From NCBI RefSeq assembly GCF_000378425.1, contig NZ_KB899812.1, positions 99,019 to 163,018 of the forward strand: a stretch of 64,000 bases of DNA, in the 5' to 3' direction. Source of the DNA: Cohnella laeviribosi DSM 21336 (GTDB lineage Bacteria > Bacillota > Bacilli > Paenibacillales > Paenibacillaceae). The translations under genes and the position numbers were made by a program. The notes below the pieces were generated by a model. The model did no database searches, had not been told where the DNA came from, and saw only the letters and a list, made by a program, of their open reading frames with translations. Below, one piece after another: positions 52,169 to 60,883 of the stretch; within the stretch, counting starts at the first letter, position 1; each line of letters starts with the position of its first letter.

Positions 52169-52936
52169 TTACCGCCCTTGCTCCCCGGGGAAACGGCCGC
52201 TTAGAACGGCCCGTTCGGCCAGCCTTGCGGCCAGAAACAGCAAGATGCCCATGAGCGACAGCAGCAGCACGCCGGAAAACACCGCCTCCGCCCGCAGCAT
52301 GTTGGAAGCCCGCTTCGTATACATGCCGAGACCCGACTCCCCGCCCAGCCATTCGCCAAGCGTCGCGCCGCCGACGCTGATCGTGGCCGCCATCTTCAGG
52401 CCGGTAAAAAATCCGGGCAGCGCCGACGGCAGCTTCCATTTGAGAAACAAATCGCGTTTGCGCGCCCCCATCGCCCGCATCAGATCCCCGATCTCGGGGT
52501 CGGCCGAGCGGAACCCGTCCGCCGTATTGACCGCAATCGGGAAAAACGTAAACAAAATGACGACGGCCACTTTGCTCCACACTTCGTACCCGAACCACAG
52601 GACCATAATAGGCGACAGCGCGATGATCGGGATCGTCTGGGAAGCCACGATGAGCGGGTACAGCGTTTTTCGGGCGAGCCGCGAGCCTTCGATCCACACC
52701 GCCGCCAGCGTGCCGAGCGCAACCGACAGCCCGAGCCCGAGCAGCGCCTCTCCCAGCGTGACGGCGAAGTGCCCGGCCAGCGTCTGCCGGTTGTCCCACA
52801 TGGACACGAACACGTCCGACAGCTTCGGAATGATGTAATGCGGAATGCCGAGCAGCATCGTTCCCGCTTCCCACAGCGCCGCAATCAGCAGAATGAAGGT
52901 TCCGGCCGGCAGCGCGGCCGACGCTTTCCGCATCAT
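52169..52936 (-). CDS. thiX: ABC permease for the thiamin pyrimidine precursor ThiX
   Basis: Permease of 255 residues, SsuC/TauC class, with about six helices. The cytoplasmic EAA loop is present as MRAMGARKRDLFLKWKLPSALPGFFTGLKMA (about 148-178). The start codon overlaps the ATPase stop (ATGATG, four-base overlap), with GGAGGGG upstream. It forms one transporter with ThiZ and ThiY. Confidence 0.9.
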   Translation of the reverse strand: MMRKASAALPAGTFILLIAALWEAGTMLLGIPHYIIPKLSDVFVSMWDNRQTLAGHFAVTLGEALLGLGLSVALGTLAAVWIEGSRLARKTLYPLIVASQTIPIIALSPIMVLWFGYEVWSKVAVVILFTFFPIAVNTADGFRSADPEIGDLMRAMGARKRDLFLKWKLPSALPGFFTGLKMAATISVGGATLGEWLGGESGLGMYTKRASNMLRAEAVFSGVLLLSLMGILLFLAARLAERAVLSGRFPGEQGR

Positions 52937-53805
52937 CGGCGATCCCCTCCCGAGCCGCGCGTTTCTCTTCCGAGCAGCCGAAGCAGTTCGCGCTTCATGC
53001 GGATAAAACGCTCTTCCAAAACGGCGCCGCAGTCCCGCGGCCGCGGCAAATCGACGGCGATTTCCGAGAAAGCGGAAACCGGCGAGGCCGACGCCGCAAG
53101 CACCCGGTCGGACAGCAGCAGCGCTTCGTCGACGTCGTGGGTGATGAACAGGATCGTTTTGCGGTGGCGTTCCCAGATTTGCAGCAGCCACTCCTGCATG
53201 CCGGCCCGGGTCATGGCGTCCAAAGCGCTGAAGGGCTCGTCGAGCAGAAGCAGCTTTCCGCCGCCCAGCGTGGCGCGCAAGAACGAAACCCGCTGGCGCA
53301 TCCCTCCGGACAGTTCGTGCGGATGCTTCCTTTCCGTCCCTTCCAGCCCGAAGACGGGCAGCAGCTCCAGCGCCCTGTGCCTTGCTTCCCGCTTCGGCGT
53401 TCCCCGCAGCTCCAGGCCGAGCGCGGCGTTGTCCAGCACCGTCCGCCAGGGCAACAGGCTGTCCCGTTGGGGCATATAGCCGATGTGGCCGAGCCGGCTT
53501 GCTTCGGCAGCCGCCGCGCGTTCTTCGCCGACGGCAATCGTGCCCGCCTGCGGAGCAAGCAGCCCGGCAAGCAGCCGGAACAGCGTCGTTTTCCCCATCC
53601 CGCTCGGCATGACGAAGGAAACAAACTCGCCTTCCCTGACATCGAAATCGAGCCCGGCGAACAGAGGCTCCGCCCGCGAAAAGCCGTACGTCAATCCGCG
53701 AACCGACAGAATAGCCGGACGGACGGAAAGCCGAGACCCGCTGCCGCCGGTCCCGCCCGGTTGCGTGCCGGCCCGCTCCTCCGCCTGCACCTGCAACCCG
53801 CTCAT
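52933..53805 (-). CDS. thiZ: ABC ATP-binding protein for the thiamin pyrimidine precursor ThiZ
   Basis: ATPase of 290 residues of the nitrate/taurine type. A Gly/Gln-rich N-tail (about 1-30) precedes ILSVRGLTYGF. Walker A reads MPSGMGKTT: the first glycine of the GxxxxGK motif is Met. Q-loop YMPQRD, signature LSGGMRQR, Walker B LLLLDEPFSALD and switch THDVDEA are normal. The ATG overlaps the tenA stop by four bases. The odd P-loop residue is unusual, since most relatives have GPSGxGK; the rest of the active site is complete. Confidence 0.88.
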   Translation of the reverse strand: MSGLQVQAEERAGTQPGGTGGSGSRLSVRPAILSVRGLTYGFSRAEPLFAGLDFDVREGEFVSFVMPSGMGKTTLFRLLAGLLAPQAGTIAVGEERAAAAEASRLGHIGYMPQRDSLLPWRTVLDNAALGLELRGTPKREARHRALELLPVFGLEGTERKHPHELSGGMRQRVSFLRATLGGGKLLLLDEPFSALDAMTRAGMQEWLLQIWERHRKTILFITHDVDEALLLSDRVLAASASPVSAFSEIAVDLPRPRDCGAVLEERFIRMKRELLRLLGRETRGSGGDRR

Positions 53806-54479
53806 ACCGGCCACTCCTCTTCCCGGTACGCCATGTCCCAGAACAGGTATTCGAACTTGGAGGCGACGACGAACCGTTCCTCCAGCACGGCGAGCTCCCG
53901 CTCCGGCAGCCCTTCGGCCAGACTGTCGATCAGATCGATGCACCAGTCGGTCAGCTCGCCGAACTCGTCGGAGCTGTACATCAGAATCCACTCGCGGTAC
54001 AGCGGATGGTCCAGCGCGCCCGGAACCCGGGCGAAGGCGCGGCCGATCTCCCGGTAGCTCCACATGCAGGGAAGCAGCGCGGCGACCAGTTCCGCCAGCG
54101 AACCGTTATGGGCCGCGTCGAGCATGTACTTTGTATACGCGATCGTCGTGGGGGAAGGAACCGTCGCCGCAAGCTCCTCCCGCGAGAGGCCGAAGCGTTC
54201 CGCATACCGGCGGTGCAGCTCCATTTCCACGTTCAGCGTGGAATGGAACAGCTCGGCGAACTTGCCCATCGTCTCCAGATCCCGCGCTTTCGCGCCTCCG
54301 AGGGCAAACATCTTTGCAAAATCGATCAAATAGACGTAATCCTGCCTTAAATAGTAGATGAAGCGCTTGGGATCGAGCGTCCCGTCCCGCAGCTCCGTCA
54401 AAAACGGGTGCCGGTGGCTGCTTTCCCACACCTGCTGCGCCGCACGGTACAATCTGTCGCTAAAACGGTTCCCGCTCAC
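53802..54479 (-). CDS. tenA: Aminopyrimidine aminohydrolase TenA
   Basis: All-helical TenA enzyme of 225 residues that hydrolyses 4-amino-5-aminomethyl-2-methylpyrimidine to HMP. Features: HPFLTELRDGTLDPKRFIYYLRQDYVYLIDFAKMFA, central TKYMLDAAHNGSLAELVAALLPCMWSYREIG (the active-site Cys lies in LLPCMWSY), and C-terminal Glu in VVASKFEYLFWDMAY. I start it at the GTG that overlaps the ylmB stop, because the GAGAGGAG site lies before it and after the earlier ATG. Coupled on both sides. Confidence 0.92.
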   Translation of the reverse strand: MSGNRFSDRLYRAAQQVWESSHRHPFLTELRDGTLDPKRFIYYLRQDYVYLIDFAKMFALGGAKARDLETMGKFAELFHSTLNVEMELHRRYAERFGLSREELAATVPSPTTIAYTKYMLDAAHNGSLAELVAALLPCMWSYREIGRAFARVPGALDHPLYREWILMYSSDEFGELTDWCIDLIDSLAEGLPERELAVLEERFVVASKFEYLFWDMAYREEEWPV

Positions 54480-55786
54480 TTCGCGTTCATCTCCTCTCCG
54501 CATGCCGGCTTCGGCCGGTTGCACCAGTCCGCGATAAAGCCGATCATCACCTTCGCGTAATCCACAAGCTCGCGCATGTCCACGCTCTCGTCCACCGCAT
54601 GCGCCTGCTCCAGCCGCCCCGGCCCGTAAATGACGGTCGGAATGCCCGCCCGGCCCAGCCAGCCCGCGTCCGTCACGCTCGGGCTCATCCCGACTTCGGG
54701 CGCCGATCCGAGCGCCGCCTCGTGGCTGGCCAGCAGCGCCTTGAAGCCGTCATGCTCCGTATTCAGCTCCAACGCGGGGAAGATTTCGCCGCGCTCTTCC
54801 AGCATCGATCTTCCGCCCCACCGGAAGGCCGGGGGATGCTCTCTCAGCCACGGGTCCGCCAGCGCGGCCCGAAGCAAATGCTCCTCGATCTCCGCTGCGA
54901 CCGTCTCGTAATCTTCGTTGGGATAGAAGTGTACCGTAATCCACAGCGCGCACCGGTCGGCGACAAACGCGGCATGGCGTCCGCCCTCGATGACGGCCGG
55001 ATTGATCGTGTTCGACCCGGGCGCAAAGCCGGGATAGCTTTTCGTCACGGCCCAATGGCGCTCCAGCTCCTGAAGCGCGCCGATCAGCTTCGCCATCTTC
55101 TCGATGGCGCTGGCGCCAAACTCGCCGCCGCCCGCATGGATCAGGCGCCTGCGCATGCCGTCGTGCCAGGTCACCGGGCTCTCCACCGTCACCCAACCGG
55201 TGATCACCCCGCCCTGGCCCTGAATCGCGAGCGCGCTCGTATCGGCCACGACCGCAAAATCCGCGCTGCAGCCTCTTTCGATGCAGGCGCGCGTTCCCGC
55301 TTCGCCGGCCTCCTCGCCGATCACCGACTGGAACAGCAGGTCGCCTTTGAGCTCGACCCCCGCCTCCGTCAGCAGCTTGACGGCGAACAGCAGGGCGGCG
55401 AGCCCTCCCTTCATGTCGGCGGTTCCCCTGCCGTACGCGCGGCCGTTTTCCAGCGCGAGCTTGAACGGGTTTCGCCGCCACTGGCGGTCGTCTCCGACCT
55501 CCGCCACGTCCACGTGTCCGTTCAGCAGCAGGCTGCGATACGCCTCCCTTCGGGTGCCGGGCCGAACCGCCGTCACGTTCGGGTCGCCCGGATACACCTC
55601 CCACAGCTCCGTCTCGAAACCGCACGCCTGAAGATACCGCGCGATAAATTGCTGCGCCTCGGACGTATTGCGCGCGGGCGGGCTTACCGTCGGAAAAGCG
55701 ACCAGTTCCGCGAGCAGCGCGAACAATTCGTCCTGCCTTTCCTCCGCCTGGCGCTGCGCGAGCGCGATCGAATCTTGCGTTTTCAC
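54476..55786 (-). CDS. ylmB: Formylaminopyrimidine deformylase YlmB (M20 family)
   Basis: Metal-dependent amidohydrolase of 436 residues, ArgE/DapE-like. Metal-site marks: LLLNGHVDVAEVG (His and Asp), YGRGTADMKGGLAALLFA (Asp), SVIGEEAGEAGTRA (catalytic Glu and metal Glu), VADTS, and a late His in LEQAHAVDE. Located with tenA and thiXYZ, so it should deformylate the imported pyrimidine before TenA acts; ArgE or DapE activity is less likely from this context. GTG start after AAAGGAG. It is the first gene under the TPP riboswitch. Confidence 0.9.
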   Translation of the reverse strand: MKTQDSIALAQRQAEERQDELFALLAELVAFPTVSPPARNTSEAQQFIARYLQACGFETELWEVYPGDPNVTAVRPGTRREAYRSLLLNGHVDVAEVGDDRQWRRNPFKLALENGRAYGRGTADMKGGLAALLFAVKLLTEAGVELKGDLLFQSVIGEEAGEAGTRACIERGCSADFAVVADTSALAIQGQGGVITGWVTVESPVTWHDGMRRRLIHAGGGEFGASAIEKMAKLIGALQELERHWAVTKSYPGFAPGSNTINPAVIEGGRHAAFVADRCALWITVHFYPNEDYETVAAEIEEHLLRAALADPWLREHPPAFRWGGRSMLEERGEIFPALELNTEHDGFKALLASHEAALGSAPEVGMSPSVTDAGWLGRAGIPTVIYGPGRLEQAHAVDESVDMRELVDYAKVMIGFIADWCNRPKPACGEEMNAK

Positions 55787-55830
55787 TGTCTTCCAAACTC
55801 CTTTCTTGGAGCTGGGCGCAGAGCCGGACA

Positions 55831-55863
55831 ACAAAAAAACCATTCGAGAAAATACACGAATGG
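55831..55863 (-). terminator. Riboswitch-controlled intrinsic terminator
   Basis: Minus strand: CCATTCG-loop-CGAATGG followed by seven T, 44 bases before the ylmB start. It lies 19 bases after the aptamer, so TPP binding should favour its formation and stop transcription. Confidence 0.88.
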
Positions 55864-55882
55864 CTACAATTCGATACATTCT

Positions 55883-55964
55883 CTACGCCAGCATTACCTG
55901 GATCAGATTAACGGTCAGGGACATACGGTCCCAATCTCAGCCGGACTTCATCCAGCCCCCGTAG
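55883..55964 (-). ncRNA. TPP riboswitch (THI element)
   Basis: Minus strand: closing stem CTACG / CGTAG, conserved GGCTGAGA (P2-P3 side), and the second block CTGATCCAGGTAATGCTGGCG, which matches the family pattern CTGATCTGGGTAATGCCAGCG with compensating changes. A variable P3 arm (GGGACCGTATGTCCC) lies between. It senses thiamin pyrophosphate and controls the whole operon downstream. Confidence 0.95.
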
Positions 55965-55982
55965 TCATATGAAATTAGTTAC

Positions 55983-56011
55983 AATATAGCTCATGCGCTT
56001 CTATTTGGCAA
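55983..56011 (-). promoter_or_regulatory. Promoter of the thiamin operon
   Basis: Minus strand: TTGCCA, 17-base spacer, TATATT, ending about 19 bases before the aptamer. Confidence 0.8.
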
Positions 56012-56063
56012 GAGTTTCTCATTCGACATGCGTATGCCGGTTAGACCGGCGAAGGAGGGCGGC

Positions 56064-59000
56064 CTATTTTTCGATTGCGAAAACGGCGCGCTTCACCGTG
56101 CCGGGCAGCGGATACCCCCATTCGTCCAATGCCGCAACCGATAGTTCATACTCGTAGCCCCGCTTGAGATCTTTGAGCGGAAGCTGCCATTTGCCACTGT
56201 TGCGGACATGAATCTTTTCCCTGCCCAGCGAAGTTCCAAATTTCTCCCGCCACTCGATCAGCACGTATCCGGTTCCGCTTGCGGTTCCTTTGGCGATAAG
56301 CCTGTGTCCAGCCGTTAGGGAGCCGTCACGGGGTGTATCAATGGAAACGGCAGCGGAAGGAGGCGCATGCTTCACGATATTCGCGGCCAGCATGGCATAG
56401 CCCGCATGTTCGACCGTCCATCCTGCCGGCAGCTCGCCTTCTTTGCAGGCGTTCAGCAGACGGCCCAAATAGTCCGACGCGCTTGTCACGTCGCCGATTA
56501 AAGCCGCCGTATAGGCAACGGACGCATCTAAAGGCGACAGTATCCTTTGCTTCGCCCAATTCGGGAAGCTCCGGTTGTAAGCCGCATACAACCGCTGCGC
56601 AGCGTCTCCTGCGATCGGAACAACGCCCGTGTAAATCGGGGCCAACTGCTCCACGGCATCCTGCTTGACCGTCCAATCGGGCGGGGTTCTCTGCCGGCGT
56701 TCGTCCAAAGCGGAATAGTACCAACCTTCTTCCCCGTTCCAAAGCTGTCTTTGGATTCCCTGGTTCAGCGCATCCAGAAAGCTTTTGAAGTAGGCCGCCG
56801 GCCCATCCGCTTGAAATCGGTTCGCAAACAGCCAGACGCTGTCCGACATGCCTTTGGAAACCAGCGCGTTATCGGAAAGCCGCTTCACCTTCTCTCCGGG
56901 TAGCTTCCACATCAGGCCGTCGGCATCCTGGGAACGCATGATCCCGACTCCGCCCGTCATCAGGTCCAAATTGGACTGAGGCAGCTTGAACTCGCCCGTT
57001 TTTTCGTAATATGCCCGCAGCAGCGATAGGAAGGTGGCCAGATTCGGGCTCGCGCTGTCATACCCTCCGGTCGACATCCACTGGCCCGTCTCCGGGTTCA
57101 GGCGGAATTCGTCCATCGTTCCGTAAATGCCGTACCGGTCTCCCCAATTCCAGTGGGCCGTATACCAATCGATGTATTTCTTTACGTCAGGTATTGTCTC
57201 ATGACGAAGCAGCAACCCAAGCATGCCGATATTGGAGGCGGTCGGTACGATGTTTTGTCCTTTTTCGTCAAGGGCGACCGCTCCGTCTGCCAATTGGCGA
57301 TCCGCGATCCACGCGGCCATACGGTCCATAAGATCGTCGGCCATCGACAACGCTTCATGCGATACGGAAACGGACGCGGGCGCGGTCTTCACCACATCAT
57401 GGCCGAGGGTAATGAACGCCCAGACGGATATCCGGTCGAGTCCTTTCTCCAAGCCGAGCAAGGTCAGCACGCCTTGTCCGTCAATCTCGGCCAAGTCCGG
57501 TCGGTCGGTTTGATAGGCGATTTTCGCATCCGACAAATCCACTGGCGTTTTCCCGTCTTGCCCGTAGGCAACTGCTTTTAACTTGCTGGACTCCTCGCGA
57601 TGCAAGACATCCCGATCGCTTAGCACGACCGCTTTGCCGATCTTAGGACCGTTGCCGACTTGCACGTGAACGGTAAGGGAGGCTGTCGCAACCGCGTTGC
57701 CGAAGCGGTCTTTGGCAGCCGCTTCGACGAAGTAGGTTCCGTTGACCAAGCCGTCGAGGGCGATTTGCCATGTTCCGTTTTGGACCGTTGTCCGGAACGT
57801 TTGGGTCTGCCGGGTCAACGAATGATTCCATTGCATCTCCACTTCATGCACACCCTCGGCCGTTCCGGAGACGGTATACGGCATTGTAAGCAGCGCATCC
57901 CCGTCCTTCAGGTTGGACAGGCTCCAGGATTGGGGTTCCGGTTGCCGTTTCTTCATGTGAGCGGCGGCCAGCATGGTGACGCCGCTCTCCATCACGTACC
58001 AAGGCCAAGGATGGTTTCGGTCGATGTAGGTATCCTTCACCGATTGCAGAAAGAGGTCGACGCGCGCCTTATCTCCCATGATTGCGGCCGTATAAGCCAA
58101 GAGCGCCCATGGAAAGGCATCGCCTTTGGTTAACTGGGGCCAACCCGGGTGATGCGCATTAAACGTATTGTACAGCTGCAGCGCGCGCTCGCTGTCCGGC
58201 GCCAGCACGCCCGTCCAGATCGGGAACAACTGGGCGGCCGCATCGGCGTAAAAGCTGTTCCAATCCGGGAAGAGCAGCGTACCGTCCTCCATTTTCGCAT
58301 AGGCGTACGCGTTTCTGGATTCGGACCAAAGCCCGTTTTGAATGCCCGTCCATACTTCTTCCTTATGCTGCCGGTACCGGGCCGCGGCCGCTTCGTCCCC
58401 AAAGACGTTCGAGCAAATCCATTCCATGTCCCGAAGGCCCTTGTAAACCTCCGTATTGTCCATGAGATATTTGACCCGATAGGCCGGTTTGGCCCACGTC
58501 AAGCCGTCCGATTGCTGGGTTGACAGCATGGCTCCGGCGACCAGATGAATGTCTTCTTTATGCTCCAAAAGATAGGCCGTATCGCCGGTCGCTTCGGCAT
58601 ATTTGCGAAGCAGGTTGATAAACGTGGAAGCGTACGAATCGGTCGAATCGAAATCGTGGGTCGCGGTTTCCGTGGTTTTGTCGGTTTCGACGACATAGTC
58701 GAACACGGATCCGGCGGGCACGGTCTCGGTCGCCGTACGGTTCATATGGGAAAAATACCAATTCATATAGTTTCGGACGACCGGCGCATAGCCGGGTTGT
58801 TCCAACAGGCCCAACAAGCCCATATTCGTAAAATACGGAATGACTTTGTACTTGCCGTCATAATTGGCAATCGGCGCGCCGTATGTCGGAATGGCGCCGC
58901 TTGCAAACGGCAAGCCGGCGATCCAGCCGGCTTCTTGTTCCAGAATAGTGTCATACAGCTCCGACGAGGAGGAAACATCAGTATACGAGGGCTGCGCATG

Positions 59001-59075
59001 ACTGACGCCCGCTTGGGTCCACACCAGCAAAAAGCTTAACACCGACACAACCGCTTTGACCGGCTTCCCGAACAT
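56064..59075 (-). CDS. Secreted protein with two tandem alpha/alpha-toroid-like domains
   Basis: A 1003-residue exported protein: signal peptide (cleavage likely after SHA, about 27). Unit A, about 40-375, and unit B, about 577-905, are clearly duplicates: TNMGLLGLLEQPGYAPVVRN / SNIGMLGLLLRHETIPDVKK, NYMNWYFSHMN / KYIDWYTAHWN, QQSDGLTWAKP / QDADGLMWKLP, and FPDWNSFYADAAAQLFPIWTGV / PPDWTVKQDAVEQLAPIYTGV. Each looks helical, like six-hairpin glycosidases. Between them are an Ig-like segment (385-472) and a BIG2-like segment (475-570); a third beta domain ends the protein. Unit A has DSTDSYASTF (143-152), unit B DSASPNLATF, so B may lack a catalytic Asp. No CAZy family is assigned. Last gene after an ABC sugar transporter. 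Confidence 0.85.
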   Translation of the reverse strand: MFGKPVKAVVSVLSFLLVWTQAGVSHAQPSYTDVSSSSELYDTILEQEAGWIAGLPFASGAIPTYGAPIANYDGKYKVIPYFTNMGLLGLLEQPGYAPVVRNYMNWYFSHMNRTATETVPAGSVFDYVVETDKTTETATHDFDSTDSYASTFINLLRKYAEATGDTAYLLEHKEDIHLVAGAMLSTQQSDGLTWAKPAYRVKYLMDNTEVYKGLRDMEWICSNVFGDEAAAARYRQHKEEVWTGIQNGLWSESRNAYAYAKMEDGTLLFPDWNSFYADAAAQLFPIWTGVLAPDSERALQLYNTFNAHHPGWPQLTKGDAFPWALLAYTAAIMGDKARVDLFLQSVKDTYIDRNHPWPWYVMESGVTMLAAAHMKKRQPEPQSWSLSNLKDGDALLTMPYTVSGTAEGVHEVEMQWNHSLTRQTQTFRTTVQNGTWQIALDGLVNGTYFVEAAAKDRFGNAVATASLTVHVQVGNGPKIGKAVVLSDRDVLHREESSKLKAVAYGQDGKTPVDLSDAKIAYQTDRPDLAEIDGQGVLTLLGLEKGLDRISVWAFITLGHDVVKTAPASVSVSHEALSMADDLMDRMAAWIADRQLADGAVALDEKGQNIVPTASNIGMLGLLLRHETIPDVKKYIDWYTAHWNWGDRYGIYGTMDEFRLNPETGQWMSTGGYDSASPNLATFLSLLRAYYEKTGEFKLPQSNLDLMTGGVGIMRSQDADGLMWKLPGEKVKRLSDNALVSKGMSDSVWLFANRFQADGPAAYFKSFLDALNQGIQRQLWNGEEGWYYSALDERRQRTPPDWTVKQDAVEQLAPIYTGVVPIAGDAAQRLYAAYNRSFPNWAKQRILSPLDASVAYTAALIGDVTSASDYLGRLLNACKEGELPAGWTVEHAGYAMLAANIVKHAPPSAAVSIDTPRDGSLTAGHRLIAKGTASGTGYVLIEWREKFGTSLGREKIHVRNSGKWQLPLKDLKRGYEYELSVAALDEWGYPLPGTVKRAVFAIEK

Positions 59076-59089
59076 GAATCATTCTCCTT

Positions 59090-59926
59090 TCATCCTTTGA
59101 TCGCCCCGGATGTAATCCCTGCGATGAATTGCTTTTGCATCGCGATATAAACGAGAATGACCGGCAGCACCATCAGAGAGGTTGCCGCCATCAACAGTTC
59201 GTACTGGGTCGTATATTGTCCGACGAACACGGAAAGTCCCATTTGGATCGGCATCAGCTTCGTCTCCGAAAACAGCACGAGCGCAAGCATAAACTCGTTC
59301 CACACCGACAGCGTGTTCAGGATGACGATTGTCGCAATGGCGGGACGGGCGATCGGGAGCAGCAAGCTCCAATAAATGCGGAAGCTGGCCGCTCCGTCGA
59401 TGATGGCCGCTTCTTCAATCTCTCTGGACAGTTCATCGAAGAACGATTTCAGAATGAAAATCGAGACCGGCAGCGCCGTCGCGACCATCGGCAGCATATA
59501 GCCGATCCTCGTATTCGCCAATCCGAGATGGCTGACCACGATATAGATCGAGATGAACGCCCCCGGAATCGGGATCATGAGCGTCGCCATCATGCCGAGG
59601 TAGATGGCTTTTTTGCCCGCCATATCGAGCCGTGAAATCCCGTAAGCCGCCAGCGTTGAGACCAGGACCACCCCCGTTACGACCACGGCGCTGTAGAGGA
59701 CGCTGTTCCACGTATATCGGCTGAATCCTCCGGCCGTCCACGCTTCCACGTAATTGCCGAAGTTCAACGCATTACGGGGGATCAGGCTTTTGTTCGTATA
59801 GATTTCATTCTTTTCCTTCAGGGATGTCGAAAGCATCCATACGAGCGGGAAAATCGATACGACCGCCCAAGCCAGCAACAACAGATGGATGGCGCCCTTG
59901 GTCAACCGTTCGCCCGCTTTCCCCAT
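59090..59926 (-). CDS. Carbohydrate ABC permease, MalG type
   Basis: Permease of 278 residues with six helices. The EAA loop EEAAIIDGAASFRIYWSLLLPIARPAIAT (about 188-216) is typical of MalG/AraQ-type subunits. It is separated by 20 bases from the MalF-type gene and by 14 bases from the secreted toroid protein gene, so all are probably one transcript. As usual in Gram-positives, the ATPase is not local and may be a shared MsmX-type subunit. Confidence 0.9.
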   Translation of the reverse strand: MGKAGERLTKGAIHLLLLAWAVVSIFPLVWMLSTSLKEKNEIYTNKSLIPRNALNFGNYVEAWTAGGFSRYTWNSVLYSAVVVTGVVLVSTLAAYGISRLDMAGKKAIYLGMMATLMIPIPGAFISIYIVVSHLGLANTRIGYMLPMVATALPVSIFILKSFFDELSREIEEAAIIDGAASFRIYWSLLLPIARPAIATIVILNTLSVWNEFMLALVLFSETKLMPIQMGLSVFVGQYTTQYELLMAATSLMVLPVILVYIAMQKQFIAGITSGAIKG

Positions 59927-59946
59927 GCGGTTCCCCTCCTCCGCCG

Positions 59947-60864
59947 CTATTCTTTGTTCCGGGATAATTTGAGCTGAATCAACGAAAGAATGAACAGCAT
60001 GACGCCGAACACGATCGAGAACGCGCTGGACATGCCGAAATCGGAATTCGTGAACGCTTCGCGGTAGATGCGCAACGCAGGAACTTCCGTCGTATATCCC
60101 GGTCCGCCCATCGTCATCGCATACACCTGGTTAAAAATGCCCAAGGCTCCCAGTATCGTTAAGATGTTGACCATCGTGTACACGCTGCGGAGAGAAGGAA
60201 CCGTGATGTACCGGAGCTTTTGCAAGCGGTTGGCGCCATCGATTTCCGCCGCCTCGTACCATTCTTTCGGGATGCCTTGCAGACCCGCCAAAAACAAGAT
60301 GAACGAACCGCCGACGCCCTGCCACATCGAGCTGACCGCTACCGCATACAGGGCCGTGTCCGTCGAACCGATCCATGCGTGTGTATAGCCGCCAAGACCG
60401 ATGCCTTGCAGAAACGCGTTCAAAATGCCCTTCGGGTCGTAGATCCATTTCCAGACGTAACCGACAACGATGCCGGAAAGAATCGGGGGGATGTAGAACA
60501 CGACCCGGTAGATTTGGTTTCCGCGGATGTTGGCATTCACCGCCACGGAAAGCAGCAAGGCGATCGAATTCATGAAGATCAGCGACAGGAGAGCGAAAAC
60601 GCCCCCGTTCCCGACAGCCTGCCACCACTGCGAATCCGTGAGCGCGCTGCGGTAGTTGGCCAGACCGACATAGTGAAAATTCGGGTTGATGCCGTTCGCG
60701 TCGGTAAAGCTGTACTGCACGGTTTTGACGATCGGAAAAAGAGAGAACACCCCAAAGAGCGCCAAAGCCGGCAAGACGTACAGCAGGTTGAAATACCGGC
60801 GGCAGGCGAGCTTTCGGCTTTTCCGTTTGACAATTGGCGCGTTAGGCAGGCTGATCGGATTCAT
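59947..60864 (-). CDS. Carbohydrate ABC permease, MalF type
   Basis: Permease of 305 residues: a basic N-tail (KRKSRKLACRR), six helices and the EAA loop KEWYEAAEIDGANRLQKLRYITVPSLRSV (about 205-233). It starts 19 bases after the binding-protein gene. Partner of the following MalG-type subunit. The substrate is unknown but presumably an oligosaccharide released by the secreted protein. Confidence 0.9.
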   Translation of the reverse strand: MNPISLPNAPIVKRKSRKLACRRYFNLLYVLPALALFGVFSLFPIVKTVQYSFTDANGINPNFHYVGLANYRSALTDSQWWQAVGNGGVFALLSLIFMNSIALLLSVAVNANIRGNQIYRVVFYIPPILSGIVVGYVWKWIYDPKGILNAFLQGIGLGGYTHAWIGSTDTALYAVAVSSMWQGVGGSFILFLAGLQGIPKEWYEAAEIDGANRLQKLRYITVPSLRSVYTMVNILTILGALGIFNQVYAMTMGGPGYTTEVPALRIYREAFTNSDFGMSSAFSIVFGVMLFILSLIQLKLSRNKE

Positions 60865-60883
60865 CGTTACCCTCGCTTGGAAG

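Noticed and set aside
54476-55786. Acetylornithine deacetylase or succinyl-diaminopimelate desuccinylase
   Set aside because: Sequence alone fits the M20 family, but overlap with tenA and control by a TPP riboswitch point to the pyrimidine deformylase YlmB.
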